From JALYNX01 sp963749415 (lineage in GTDB: Bacteria; Actinomycetota; Acidimicrobiia; Spongiisociales; ZC4RG35): 64,000 bases of DNA. The stretch is taken from the NCBI GenBank assembly GCA_963749415.1, contig CAVVMG010000001.1:1612001-1676000 (forward strand), read 5' to 3'. The notes beneath the pieces were generated by a model, which saw only the letters and a program-made list of their open reading frames with translations, made no database searches and was not told where the DNA came from. This document shows, piece after piece, positions 8,473 to 17,685 of this stretch. The stretch's first letter is position 1. Every line of letters starts with the position of its first letter. Both the position numbers and the translations under genes were made by a program.

Positions 8473-9551
8473 ATGAGTCTCTCGATCGGGATCGTGGGAC
8501 TTCCCAATGTCGGCAAGTCCACGTTGTTCAACGCATTGACCAGCTGCCGGCGTGCTCGCCGCCAACTACCCGTTCGCCACCATCGAGCCCAACACCGGGG
8601 TGGTGCCGATTCCGGACCCCCGCCTCTCCCGGCTGGCATCGATCTTCGGCTCGAAGCGGACTATCCCCGCGACGGTGACTTTCGTGGACATCGCGGGCCT
8701 GGTCCGGGGAGCCAGCGAGGGGGAGGGCCTCGGCAACCGCTTCCTCGCCAACATCAGGGACGTCAATGCCATTTGCCACGTCGTGCGCGCATTCGAGTCC
8801 GAGAGCGTCGCGCACGTCGGCGCGGGGCCCGATCCGGCAGGCGACATCGAGGTGATCGAGACCGAGTTGGCGCTGGCGGATCTGGAGACCATCGACCGGC
8901 GGCTGCCCCGCATGGAAAAGGAGGCCACCATCGATCGCAGCCTCGGGCAACGCGTGGAGCAACTGCGCGGGCTCCGGGACGTGGTCGCATCGGGTCGGAT
9001 GATCGGCAAGCAAGCCGATTTCCGCCCGGAGGAATTCGCCGATCTCCACCTGCTCACCGCGAAACCCATGATCTATGTGTTCAACTCCGATATCCCGCTG
9101 TTGGGTGATGTCGAGCGAAGGGCGTCGCTGGAAGGGCTGGTTGCCCCGGGAGAAGCACTCTTTCTCGACGCCCAGCTGGAGGCCGACCTCAACGAGCTCT
9201 CAGCGGATGAGCGCCTCGAGCTGCTCGAGTCCGTCGGCCAGGCCGAGCCGGGGCTGCATGCTGTGATCGATGCCGCATATCGGGTGCTCGGCCTGCAGAG
9301 CTTCCTCACCGTGGGCGAAAAGGAGGCCCGGGCCTGGACTGTTCGGCCGCGGTGCCACCGCCCCGGAGGCAGCCGGAGTGATCCACACCGACTTCCAGCG
9401 CGGGTTCATCGCCGCCGAGGTGATCGATTACCCCTTGCTGGAGGCGATCGGCTCCTGGGTGGAGGCAAGAGCACGGGGGATGGTCCGTACCGAGGGCAAG
9501 TCATATGTGATGCGCCCTGATGACGTCGTCGAGTTCCGCTTCAACGTGTGA
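8473..9551 (+). CDS. ychF: Ribosome-associated ATPase/GTPase YchF (two apparent frameshifts)
   Basis: YchF/Ola1, a TRAFAC P-loop protein that binds ribosomes and hydrolyses ATP, about 358 residues once reading frames are joined. P-loop GLPNVGKST lies near the start. LAANYPFATIEPN and VDIAGLVRGASEGEG (G2/G3) follow in a second frame, and the C-terminal TGS domain (IHTDFQRGFIAAEVIDY) is in a third. Frame changes fall at about 8545, inside CAGCTG, and 9347, inside CGGCCG. Each is explained by one extra base, and the conserved family sequence resumes immediately. Total length matches the family (about 360). Two lesions in such a conserved gene suggest sequence error, but a pseudogene cannot be excluded here. 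Confidence 0.85.
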
Positions 9552-9560
9552 CCCAAAAGG

Positions 9561-9590
9561 AGGGGCTCCGGTGGGGGTACCGGAGCCCCT
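9561..9590. terminator. Strong hairpin after ychF
   Basis: A perfect 12-bp stem (AGGGGCTCCGGT with its complement) closes a 6-nt loop, 9 bp after the ychF stop. There is no T-run on the plus strand. On the minus strand it is followed by CCTTTT. U-tract-free hairpins are common terminators in high-GC bacteria. Confidence 0.6.
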
Positions 9591-9594
9591 CGTG

Positions 9595-9720
9595 GTCCCT
9601 CCCGAAGAGGGACGCCAGGGCCTGGTTCAGCCGGCGCATTGGGGTGCTCGCCTGGCTGGGCCCCGGTTGTTGGGGTTGGCGCCGGTCGGAAACCGACCGG
9701 GCCGGACGGCAAAGTAACGG
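9595..9720. other. Structured non-coding stretch between ychF and the glycine riboswitch
   Basis: No convincing protein gene lies here. The sequence is dense in inverted repeats: a 7-bp hairpin at 9595-9613 (GTCCCTC, loop CCGAA), an 8-bp hairpin at 9682-9700 (CCGGTCGG, loop AAA), and a long-range 7-bp pairing of 9631-9637 with 9679-9685. It could be an unrecognised structured RNA or a set of terminators. It does not match any riboswitch class I can name. Confidence 0.35.
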
Positions 9721-9767
9721 CGACGCTCCCTTTATGCGACATCTCCGGCGAGGCGCGAACTTCGTCG

Positions 9768-9773
9768 TATCAT
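9768..9773 (+). promoter_or_regulatory. -10-like box for the gcvP riboswitch transcript
   Basis: TATCAT lies about 20 nt before the first conserved riboswitch helix, the right place to start a transcript that includes the whole aptamer. Confidence 0.4.
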
Positions 9774-9789
9774 GACTCTGCCTTCGACA

Positions 9790-9905
9790 CCGAATGGGAG
9801 AGCCCCGGGCTGCGGGGCGCCGAAGGGGCAACTCCTCCCCGGAAACTCTCAGGCACGTGGACCATTCGGTCGAGGCAGCGCTGGAGGTGACGACAGCGGG
9901 GGAGG
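9790..9905 (+). ncRNA. Glycine riboswitch (single visible aptamer)
   Basis: The gcvP leader carries the glycine-aptamer signatures in order: GGGAGAG (9796-9802), GCCGAAGGGGCAA (about 9819-9831), CTCTCAGGCA (9846-9855) and a GGACC segment just after. This RNA class binds glycine and turns on glycine-cleavage genes when glycine is plentiful. Only one aptamer is clear; many known examples are tandem. The remaining 40-60 nt to the gcvP ATG would be the expression platform, but I cannot assign a specific terminator or sequestering stem. The end coordinates are approximate. Confidence 0.88.
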
Positions 9906-9926
9906 GCTGACAGCCTGAGGAGACTG

Positions 9927-12756
9927 ATGCCCAACCCCAGAGAGCGATTCGCCGACCGTCACATCGGCCCCAGCCCCGAAGCGGTCGAGAAGATGCTGGC
10001 CACCGTCGGTGCCCCTTCGCTCGACGCCCTCGTTGCCGAGACGATTCCCGCCGCCATCCGCGCCGTTTCCGGGATCGAGCTGCCGGGCGCGGTCTCCGAG
10101 GTCGAACTGGTGGCCGAGCTTCGGTCGATCGCCGTGCGCAACGTGGTGATCCCCTCGTTGATCGGAGTCGGCTACCACGACACGATCACTCCGCCCGTGA
10201 TCCAGCGCAACGTGCTGGAGAGCCCTGCCTGGTACACCGCGTACACCCCGTATCAGCCCGAGATATCTCAAGGCCGGCTCGAGGCCCTCCTCAACTTCCA
10301 GACGATGGTGGCCGACCTCACCGGTCTCGACGTAGCCAATGCATCCCTGCTCGACGAGGCAACGGCTGCCGCCGAGGCGATGGCGATGTGCCGCCGACTC
10401 GGCAAGTCAGGGCGCGGGGTGTTCTACGTCCATGATGACTGCCATCTGCCCACCATCGAAGTGGTGCGCACCAGGGCGAAGGCGGTCGGCATCGAGGTGA
10501 GGATGCTGTCCGAGGGGGTCGAGCCTGGGCTCGGCATTCGGTGCCCTCATCCAGTACCCGGGCTCGTCGGGCGCCGTGGGCGACCATCGTGAGATCGTTG
10601 CTGAACTGCATGCTGATGGCGCGCTGGTTGCCGTGGCCACCGACCTGCTCGCTCTGACTCTCCTCGCCCCACCGGGCGAGTGGGGAGCAGACATCGCGGT
10701 CGGATCCGCTCAGCGTTTCGGGGTCCCGCTCGGCTACGGGGGGCCCCATGCCGGGTTCATCGCCACCCGTGAGAGCATGGTTCGCGCTCTGCCCGGCCGC
10801 CTCGTCGGGGTCTCCACCGACCCTGCGGGCAGGGCCGCATATCGCTTGGCGCTGCAAACCCGTGAGCAACACATTCGCCGGGAGAAGGCGACCTCCAACG
10901 TCTGCACCGCCCAAGTGCTCCTGGCGGTGATTGCCGGGCTCTATGCCTGCTGGCACGGCCCGGAGGGCCTTCGGGACATCGCGGTCGAGGTCCATGAGCT
11001 CACCTCGAAGCTGGCATCCAGCCTGCGACGTTCGGGGCACCGTTTGGAGAACGACTCTTGGTTCGACACGGTGACCGTGCTCACCCCGGAAGGAGCGGAC
11101 GAAGTGTTGGCTGCGGCGCTCAACCAGGGCGTGAACCTGGGCCGGGTCGATGATTCCCGGGTGCGGGTGGCCCTGGACGAGACCACGACACCCGAGGTCC
11201 TGGCATCGGTCCTCGCTGCGTTCGGCGTCGGCGAGCTCGACGAAGACCCGCCGTCGGGGATCCCGCCCCGGGCGAACAGACAGTCGGAGTTCCTGACTCA
11301 CCCGGTGTTCAGCAGCTACCACTCGGAGCACGAGATGCTCCGATATCTGAGGCGGCTCGCCGACCGTGACCTGGCGTTGGACCGGTCGATGATCCCTCTC
11401 GGCTCGTGCACGATGAAGCTGAACGCCACCACCGAGATGATCCCGATCACCTGGCCGGAGTTCAGCAGGATCCACCCCTATGCCCCGCCGGATCAGGCGG
11501 CCGGCTATCGAGAGCTGCTCGACCGGCTCGAGGGTCAGCTGTGTGCGCTGACCGGGTACGACGTCGTCTCGCTACAGCCCAATGCGGGGTCGCAGGGCGA
11601 GCTCGCCGGGCTGCTGGCGATCCGCGCCTATCACCAGGATCGTGGGGAGGGGCAGCGGGATGTGTGCCTGATCCCGGCGTCGGCTCATGGGACGAATGCA
11701 GCTTCTGCCGTCATGGCCGGGATGAATGTGGCGGTGGTGGCCACCGATCCCGAGGGAAACGTCGACCTGGTGGATCTGGACGCCAAGCTGGCTCTGCACG
11801 GAGATCACCTCGCGGCCTTGATGATCACCTACCCCTCGACTCATGGCGTGTTCGAGGAGGGAATCCTCGACATCACCTCGCGAGTTCATGACCACGGTGG
11901 GCAGGTCTACGTGGACGGGGCCAACCTCAACGCGATGGTGGGTCTGGCGAGACCTGTCGATCTCGGGGCCGACATCGGGCATCTCAACCTCCACAAGACT
12001 TTCACTATCCCCCATGGCGGAGGCGGGCCTGGCGTCGGCCCGGTCGGAGCCCGGGCCCATCTCGCACCCTTCCTGCCCAACCACCCTCTCGACCCTGCTG
12101 CAGGGCCGTCCGGTGGCATCGGCCCGGTCGCGGGGGCGCCATATGGCTCCGCCGGGATCCTCCCCATCCCATACGCATTCATCAGGTTGATGGGCGACGA
12201 GGGGCTGCGCCAGGCATCGAAGGTCGCCATCCTCTCGGCGAACTACGTGGCCCGTCGCCTCGACCCCTACTTCCCCGTGCTCTACAGCGGCTCCAACGGC
12301 CGGGTCGCCCATGAGTGCATAGTCGATGTCCGGCCCATGGCCAAGAGCGCCGGGATCGACGCAGAGGACATCGCCAAGCGCCTCGCCGACTACGGGTTCC
12401 ACGCCCCGACGCTCTCGTTCCCGGTCGTCGGCACCCTCATGATCGAGCCAACCGAGTCCGAGAGCCTGGCCGAACTGGACAGGTTCTGCGACGCGATGAT
12501 CTCGATCGCCGAGGAAGTGGGGAAAGTGGAGAGCGGAGAGTGGCCCCGAGCCGACAACCCCCTGGTCAACGCGCCTCACACTGCGGAGGCCGTGGCCGCC
12601 GACACCTGGGATCACCCGTACAGCCGCTCGGTTGCCGGATTTCCCACCCGGAGTCTCGGCGGGGACAAGTACTGGCCGCCGGTGGGCCGGGTCGACGGTC
12701 CCGGAGGGGATCGGAATCTCACGTGCAGCTGCCCGCCGCTCGAAGCCTACGAGTGA
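9927..12756 (+). CDS. gcvP: Glycine dehydrogenase (decarboxylating), P-protein (one apparent frameshift)
   Basis: Full-length single-chain P-protein of the glycine cleavage system, about 942 residues when two frames are joined. It decarboxylates glycine with PLP and passes the aminomethyl group to the H-protein lipoyl arm. The N-terminal domain starts RFADRHIGPS. GYGGPHAGF, PLGSCTMKLNA and the PLP-lysine segment HKTFTIPHGGGGPGVGP are all visible. One extra base between 10524 and 10536 moves the reading from the first frame to the second, after which FGALIQYPGSSG resumes the family sequence. The gene stands alone behind a glycine riboswitch; gcvT, gcvH and lpd are not in the window. Confidence 0.92.
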
Positions 12757-12840
12757 ATCTCCCCTTGACTTTCCCCGGCGTGATGGGATCGTGAAACGCT
12801 GCACGGGCGCAGGCTGGGGCGAGAAAAAGACGGTGATGCG

Positions 12841-14140
12841 GTGAGATTCACCGGACAGGTCAGGGTTCCCGAAGTCGATCACCCCGGCGTGCCTGCCATC
12901 TTCTTGGTCGAAGATGGCCAGGCCGAGGTGCTTCTCGACGGCGAATCCCTTGGTAGGTGGTCGCTGTTCGACGTGCATGCCTCACGTCTGGTTTCGTCCG
13001 CCTTCTCGGTGTCACTCGACGGCGAGGAGATCACCTTCATCGCCGATGAGCCGGTCGACTTCGCCTACAAAGGCGTCGACCACATGGCCGAGGCATGGGC
13101 CCGCTACAAGGCGATGACCATTCCTCGCCGCATGGTGGCGGTGGGCCGGTCCCGTCGCGGAACGAGGACTTCTCGAATCCCCGAGTTGCGAGACGCGATG
13201 CTCGCCAATCTCGAGGTCTACGCCGCAACGGTCGTCGACGATCCTGACGGAGTCGAGGAGCTCGAAGTCGTCGAGCGTCCGATCCGATTCACCCCGCGTC
13301 CTGAGAGCCGGATCGTCGAGGCGAGCGCGCCGGCCGCCGGGCCCGAAATCGCGACCGAAGCGTCCGAAGACGCCGCAGAGTCGGGTGAGGACGACGCCCC
13401 CTCCCTGACCGCGTCATTGCGTCCCGGCCCCGGCCTGGTCTCACGTCGGATACCGGTGGAATCGGTGCCCGAGCTCGATCCCATCGAGGCGTTCCAACCC
13501 GAGCCCGATCCGGTTCCGGTTGCCGAGTTGGTGTCGGAGCCGGAGCCGGTACCCATTGTCCAGGTGGAGGAAATCGCGCCGGAGACTTTCGCGGTCGTCG
13601 AGCCCGAGCCGGTCGCCCCGGTGGAGATGGAGCCGGAGCCGGAGCAGGTGCCGGTTGCCGAGTCGGAGTCGGAGCCGGAGCCGGAGCTCGGAGCCGGAGT
13701 TGGAGCCGGAGTCGGAGCCGGCACCGGTCGCCGAGGAAGACGGGGAGTCGGTCGAAGTGGCGGCCGAGGAGATCCCGGAATCGCCAGATCCCGAGCCGCC
13801 TGCCGCCGAGGAGCCCGTTCCCGTCTCTGCCCCCGGCCCAGGACCCGATCTGGCCCCTCCCCGGCGACTCGTGGTCGACCTCGATGCTTATGAGCATGTC
13901 GACAGCGTCGCCGCCTCCACTACGACACTGGAGCCCAGAGAGCCGGCCCTGGCAGCCACTACCGCCGCCGTAGCCGACAAATCGGGCCTCCTCGGGGCGG
14001 TACGCGCCGCCTTCGTCCGGAACAAGGGAGCTCACTCGCACGAGTTCGTCGAGGCTCCTGGCGGGATCGGAATCATCCGTCACATCTGCAACGAGTGCGG
14101 ATACATATCGATCGGTGTCAACGACACCGAAGTCGACTGA
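12841..14140 (+). CDS. Unknown protein: N-terminal domain, EP-repeat linker, CxxC tail (one apparent frameshift)
   Basis: I do not recognise this gene. Joined across one frameshift it gives about 432 residues. The N-terminal 100 residues look folded and beta-rich (MRFTGQVRVPEVDHP), possibly PH/GRAM-like. Residues of about 190-310 are an acidic, proline-rich linker of EPEP and EPES units, and the C terminus has HICNECGYISIGV, a possible half zinc ribbon. Reading moves frame near 13687, within GAGCTC inside the repeats, where one extra base explains the switch. The second frame then runs in register to the end. GTG start with no clear ribosome-binding site; a TTGACT at 12765 may be a -35. No membrane segment or signal peptide is seen. 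Confidence 0.6.
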
Positions 14141-14141
14141 C

Positions 14142-14945
14142 TCAGTTCGAGCTGCGAAGGCCCCCACCGGCTCGGGGCTCCCAGGAGAACGACCGTATCG
14201 CGACGACGATCCCGACCGCGAGCCAGATCCCCATGGTCAGGATGGCCTGCCAGGGAAACGGGGCATCCAAGGTCGGGTTGAAGATGTCCACCATCGAGCT
14301 GGCGAACGGCTGAAGGGGGAACAGCCGGGCAATTGTCTCCAACCATTCCGGTGCATTTTCCATCGGGAAGAAGATGCCGGAGATGAACGCCAGCGGGAGT
14401 ATGAACGCGTTCGCGATCGCCGGTGCCGATCGAGCGTTGGGTGTAAGCCCAGCCACCGCCAGCCCCAACGCGGAGAAGGTGGCTGCGCCGAGTGCCATGA
14501 GGAAGACGACCAGAGGGAGGTCGCCCCAAGGCATTTCCACGCCGAAGGCGAGGACCCCGATCGCCAGCATGATCACCACCGAGATCAGCCCGATGAGGAC
14601 CGCCGAGAGCAACCTTCCCGCGAGATGAGCGGGCATCGGGATCGGGGTGGAGAGCACCCGCTTCAACACGCCGGTGTCCCGGGCGTTCGCAGTGTTGATC
14701 GCCAGATTGGTGAAGGTCGCGGTGACCATCCCGAAGACTGCAATCCCCGGTGTCGTGAACTGGGCCACCGAGATACCTCCCATCGACTCGATGGTTGCTC
14801 CCGAGTTGAGGAGATTGATCAGGACCAGGAAGAAGAGCGGGAACGCCAGCGTGAAGAATGCGGCAATCGGTGTCCTGAAGAAGATCTTGGTCTGGACTCC
14901 CGTCTCCGACCGCACCAACGAAGCCGGCATCGCCACTCCGATCAC
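14142..14945 (-). CDS. ABC-2 type exporter permease
   Basis: A permease of about 267 residues with the ABC-2 pattern of six hydrophobic segments: an early amphipathic stretch, TM1 near FFTLAFPLFFLVLI, a central block around SAVLIGLISVVIMLAIGVLA and the late LPLAFISGIFFPMENAP loop that precedes the last helix. It pairs with the upstream ATPase (15328-16233) as an exporter half. The GTG at 14945 overlaps the stop of the flavoprotein gene (GTGA); an in-frame ATG at 14930 is an alternative start. Substrate unknown. Operon order is ATPase, PPOX flavoprotein, permease, all on the minus strand. Confidence 0.82.
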   Translation of the reverse strand: MIGVAMPASLVRSETGVQTKIFFRTPIAAFFTLAFPLFFLVLINLLNSGATIESMGGISVAQFTTPGIAVFGMVTATFTNLAINTANARDTGVLKRVLSTPIPMPAHLAGRLLSAVLIGLISVVIMLAIGVLAFGVEMPWGDLPLVVFLMALGAATFSALGLAVAGLTPNARSAPAIANAFILPLAFISGIFFPMENAPEWLETIARLFPLQPFASSMVDIFNPTLDAPFPWQAILTMGIWLAVGIVVAIRSFSWEPRAGGGLRSSN

Positions 14946-15350
14946 CAAACCCGGGTGGCGGTCGGTGTGATCCGGATCGGGACCGAGTATTTGGCGCTGA
15001 ATTCCTCGACGGTGCTCGAGAGCTCGTCTTCGATCTTGACCCGATACCTGGCCAGGTATTCGGGATGCTCGAGCGCGGATGGCGCCGTGAGGTCGATTGC
15101 TGCCGAGCCCTGGATGATGGTCACCTCTTCCCGCCCTCGACCCATCGCATCGAGGTTCAGAGCTACCGTAGGGGTTGTTGGCGATGTTGCCCAGCTTCGG
15201 TCTGTTGGGCTGTGAGTAGATCAGAAAGGTGTCTCCATCCCACCAGAACCAGACAAGCGAGGGTTGGGGCTCGCAATCGGGCGTCACCGTCGTCAGCCAG
15301 ATCAAATCGGTCGCGCCGAGGCGCTCTTCAACCCGAGGTTTCAGCTTCAT
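14942..15350 (-). CDS. PPOX-class (F420/FMN-type) split-barrel flavoprotein (one apparent frameshift)
   Basis: About 135 residues when two frames are joined, the usual length of a pyridoxamine-phosphate-oxidase-like split barrel. The N terminus (LGATDLIWLTTVTPDCEPQ, VWFWWDGDTFLIYSQP) is typical of F420-dependent PPOX proteins of actinomycetes. A single extra base at 15166-15167, in the centre of CTACGGTAG, shifts the frame; ALNLDAMGRGREEV then continues the fold. It overlaps the end of the ATPase gene by 23 bp and the start of the permease gene by 4 bp. A redox enzyme inside an exporter operon could modify the exported compound, but that is inference. Confidence 0.75.
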
Positions 15351-16233
15351 GGTTTCCGATCAACTCCAAGTAGGCGTCTTCGAGAGATGGTCGCAGGACC
15401 TGCAGGGCATCGAGCTCGATCCCCGCGTCGAGCGCAGCTCCGGTCAGCCGGTTGAGGTCTCTGGTGGGGGCTTCGCTCATGACCGTCACCAGGCCGTCGG
15501 GCCCGGTGTTGACGCCAAGCTTCACCGCGTCGGTCGGATCGGGGAGCCGAAAGCGGATTGTGGCCGCCGCCGTCATCCGATTCCCCAGGGTGTCGGGCGG
15601 CCCTTCGGCGACGACCTGCCCCGAACTGATCACGACCACTCTGTCTGCCAACACCTGCGCCTCCTCCAGATAGTGGGTTGTGAGGAGGACGGTTGTCCCC
15701 GCTTCGGCCATGCCTTTGATCAAGGCCCACGCATCACGGCGCGCTGCCGGGTCGAACCCTGTCGTCGGCTCGTCGAGAAACAGCAACTCTGGGTTGCCGG
15801 TGAGGGCGAGGGCCAGGTCGAGGCGCCGCTTCTGTCCCCCGGACAGCCTCTTGACCCGCTCGTCGGCTTTCTCCGTCAGCCCGACGGTCGCTATCAGCTC
15901 GTTGCTGTCTCTCGGGCTCAGGTAGGCAGGCCGGAGGGCCTCGATCGACTCACGCACTGTCAGCTCGTCTTCGAGCCCCGCTTCCTGGAGGACAATCCCG
16001 ATTCGCTGCTTGAGCGCAAGGCCCGACTTCATCGGATCCTCCCCGAGCACTTCGACGGTCCCGCTATCGGGACGGCGATACCCCTCGAGGATCTCGACCG
16101 CGGTCGTCTTTCCCGCCCCGTTGGGGCCGAGGAGTGCCAGTACCTCGCCGGTCGCCACTTCGAGATCGAAGCCGCGCAGGGCCTCGACTGGCCCGTACGA
16201 CTTGGTGAGGCCCCTGGCCCTGACTGCGCTCAT
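15328..16233 (-). CDS. ABC exporter ATPase (DrrA/CcmA-like)
   Basis: A 301-residue ABC-2 exporter ATPase. It has Walker A LLGPNGAGKTTA near residue 40, a Q-loop (IVLQEAG), signature RLSGGQKRRLDLA, Walker B LLFLDEPTTGFD and the switch histidine in LTTHYLEEA. The C-terminal 90 residues are the extra domain of drug-exporter ATPases. The ATG at 16233 is preceded by a TAATTT box 11 nt away. It heads the operon with the PPOX protein and the permease, and diverges from manC. Substrate cannot be inferred. Confidence 0.93.
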   Translation of the reverse strand: MSAVRARGLTKSYGPVEALRGFDLEVATGEVLALLGPNGAGKTTAVEILEGYRRPDSGTVEVLGEDPMKSGLALKQRIGIVLQEAGLEDELTVRESIEALRPAYLSPRDSNELIATVGLTEKADERVKRLSGGQKRRLDLALALTGNPELLFLDEPTTGFDPAARRDAWALIKGMAEAGTTVLLTTHYLEEAQVLADRVVVISSGQVVAEGPPDTLGNRMTAAATIRFRLPDPTDAVKLGVNTGPDGLVTVMSEAPTRDLNRLTGAALDAGIELDALQVLRPSLEDAYLELIGNHEAETSG

Positions 16234-16244
16234 CGCCTGCCGGC

Positions 16245-16250
16245 AAATTA
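16245..16250 (-). promoter_or_regulatory. -10-like box for the ABC exporter operon
   Basis: TAATTT on the minus strand, 11 nt before the ATG at 16233. The mRNA would have a leader of only a few bases. Confidence 0.4.
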
Positions 16251-16290
16251 GCGACGCCGGGGGCGACCCATGGGCGACAGCCGGCCCGGG

Positions 16291-16296
16291 TACCCT
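16291..16296 (+). promoter_or_regulatory. -10-like box for manC
   Basis: TACCCT, 6 nt before the GTG at 16303. It favours this GTG over the ATG at 16270. Confidence 0.45.
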
Positions 16297-16302
16297 CGCC
16301 CG

Positions 16303-17346
16303 GTGCCATCCCCAGTTCGACCGGTCATTCTCTCCGGAGGCTCGGGCACCCGGCTCTGGCCCTTGTCGACCCGTGACAATCCCAAGCAGTTCCTGGATCT
16401 TCTGGGGCACAGCCTGTTCGAAGCCACCCTGTTGCGAGCGGGCAGCCTCGACGGAGCGGCACCGGCGCTGATCGCAACCGGAATCGATCACCTGGATGCG
16501 GTGGATCGCGCCGTCGATGCGGCGGGGGTCGAGGTGCGCGCCATCCTCGTGGAGCCGTCGGGGCGCAACACGGCGCCGGCGGTGATCGCAGCCGCGCTGG
16601 TTGCCGATCCGGAGGACGTCCTGGTGGTGATGCCCGCCGATCACGTCGTCACCGAAGGAGAGCGCTTTGGCGCGGCGGTAGAGGCTGCGGTTGAGATCGC
16701 ACGAACCGGATCGATCGTCCTGTTCGGTGTGCAACCGAGCCGCCCGGAGACCGGTTACGGCTACATCGAGATCGGAGCCGCGGCGGGGGGTGGGTATCGG
16801 GTGGCCCGGTTCAAGGAGAAGCCAGCGCCGGCTCTCGCTGAGGAGTACCTGTCCGACGGGAGGCATCTCTGGAACTCCGGGATGTTCGTGTTCTCGGCGC
16901 GTGTGATCCTCGAGGAGTGCTCGGCGGTCGAGCCCGACCTCGTGGCGTCGGTGCGTCGTGCCCTGCCCCCGGACCCGGGCACCCGGGTGGAGCTGGGCCC
17001 GGATTTCCTCGAGGCACCGTCGATCTCCATCGACTATGCGGTCATCGAGCGGACCGAGAGGGCCGTGGTCGTGCCGGTCGACATCGGCTGGAGCGATGTC
17101 GGATCCTGGCAGGCGGTCTGGGAGGTGAGCACTCACGACCCGGACGGCAATGCTGTCGCCGGCGATGTGCTGATCGACGATGTGACCGGCTCATATGTCC
17201 GGTCGACGTCGCGCCTGGTTGCGGTCCTCGGTGTCGACGATCTCGTGGTCATCGAAACCGGCGATGCGGTGTTGGTGGTGCCCCGGGAGAAGTCGCAACG
17301 AGTCCGTGAGATCGTCGAGAGGCTCGAAGCCGGCGGCCCGGATTGA
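16303..17346 (+). CDS. manC: Mannose-1-phosphate guanylyltransferase
   Basis: A 347-residue sugar nucleotidyltransferase that makes GDP-mannose from mannose-1-phosphate and GTP. The nucleotide-binding signature LSGGSGTRLWPLS is at the N terminus. EPSGRNTAPA, VMPADHV, the sugar-binding FKEKPA and a conserved GWSDVGSW segment follow. It lacks the C-terminal isomerase domain of bifunctional ManC/AlgA, as usual for short actinobacterial forms. The GTG at 16303 gives VPSPVRPVILSGGSG and sits 6 nt after a TACCCT box. GDP-mannose could serve glycan synthesis or the mannosylglycerate synthase at the left edge. Confidence 0.93.
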   Translation: MPSPVRPVILSGGSGTRLWPLSTRDNPKQFLDLLGHSLFEATLLRAGSLDGAAPALIATGIDHLDAVDRAVDAAGVEVRAILVEPSGRNTAPAVIAAALVADPEDVLVVMPADHVVTEGERFGAAVEAAVEIARTGSIVLFGVQPSRPETGYGYIEIGAAAGGGYRVARFKEKPAPALAEEYLSDGRHLWNSGMFVFSARVILEECSAVEPDLVASVRRALPPDPGTRVELGPDFLEAPSISIDYAVIERTERAVVVPVDIGWSDVGSWQAVWEVSTHDPDGNAVAGDVLIDDVTGSYVRSTSRLVAVLGVDDLVVIETGDAVLVVPREKSQRVREIVERLEAGGPD

Positions 17347-17366
17347 GTCGCATCGACGCCGGCCCA

Positions 17367-17372
17367 TAGCAT
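17367..17372 (+). promoter_or_regulatory. -10-like box for the cytochrome c-menCD transcript
   Basis: TAGCAT, 7 nt before the ATG at 17380; leaderless arrangement. Confidence 0.45.
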
Positions 17373-17379
17373 CCGCTGC

Positions 17380-17685
17380 ATGAAGCGGCCGCTCATCACA
17401 TTGCTGATCGTTGCGATGCTTCCGTCATGCGTCGGCCGGCCTCCGCAGGATGCAACCGGGGAGGAGATCTACCTACAGCTCTGCGCGAACTGCCACGGGG
17501 AGGAGATGGAGGGAGGGCTGGGGCCTGCTCTGGGGCCGGGGACGAATGCGGCAGGGCAATCCCACGAGTTCCTGGTCGCGACCATCACCCAGGGCCGGGG
17601 TCGGATGCCCTCGTTCTCCACGACCCTCACCGACGACCAGGTAGATCTCCTTGTCGACTTCCTGAGAGAGGTTCAGAGCGGATGA
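17380..17685 (+). CDS. Small lipoprotein c-type cytochrome
   Basis: A 101-residue single-haem cytochrome c. The N terminus is a lipoprotein signal peptide (LLIVAMLPSC lipobox), so it would be anchored on the outer face of the membrane. CANCH is the haem-binding CxxCH, and the methionine in RGRMPSF is the likely sixth ligand. Size and the GLGPAL and LTDDQVDLLVDFL segments fit cytochrome c6/c553-like electron carriers. Its stop overlaps the menC start, so it is co-transcribed with menaquinone genes, which makes sense for a respiratory-chain carrier. The partner oxidase or reductase is unknown. Confidence 0.88.
   Translation: MKRPLITLLIVAMLPSCVGRPPQDATGEEIYLQLCANCHGEEMEGGLGPALGPGTNAAGQSHEFLVATITQGRGRMPSFSTTLTDDQVDLLVDFLREVQSG

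Noticed and set aside
8473..9551. Programmed frameshifting in ychF
   Set aside because: The two sites have no slippery heptamer, and the same +1 pattern hits five other unrelated genes, so a common technical cause is simpler.
9600..9760. A cyclic-di-GMP or second glycine aptamer
   Set aside because: A GAAA-like hairpin and a GGACGGCAAAG stretch are suggestive, but the rest of the c-di-GMP core is missing, and there is no second CTCTCAGGC block.
13480..13720. Short tandem repeats as a CRISPR or minisatellite array
   Set aside because: They are in-frame GAG-CCG/GAG-TCG codons for an EP-rich protein linker without spacers of regular length.
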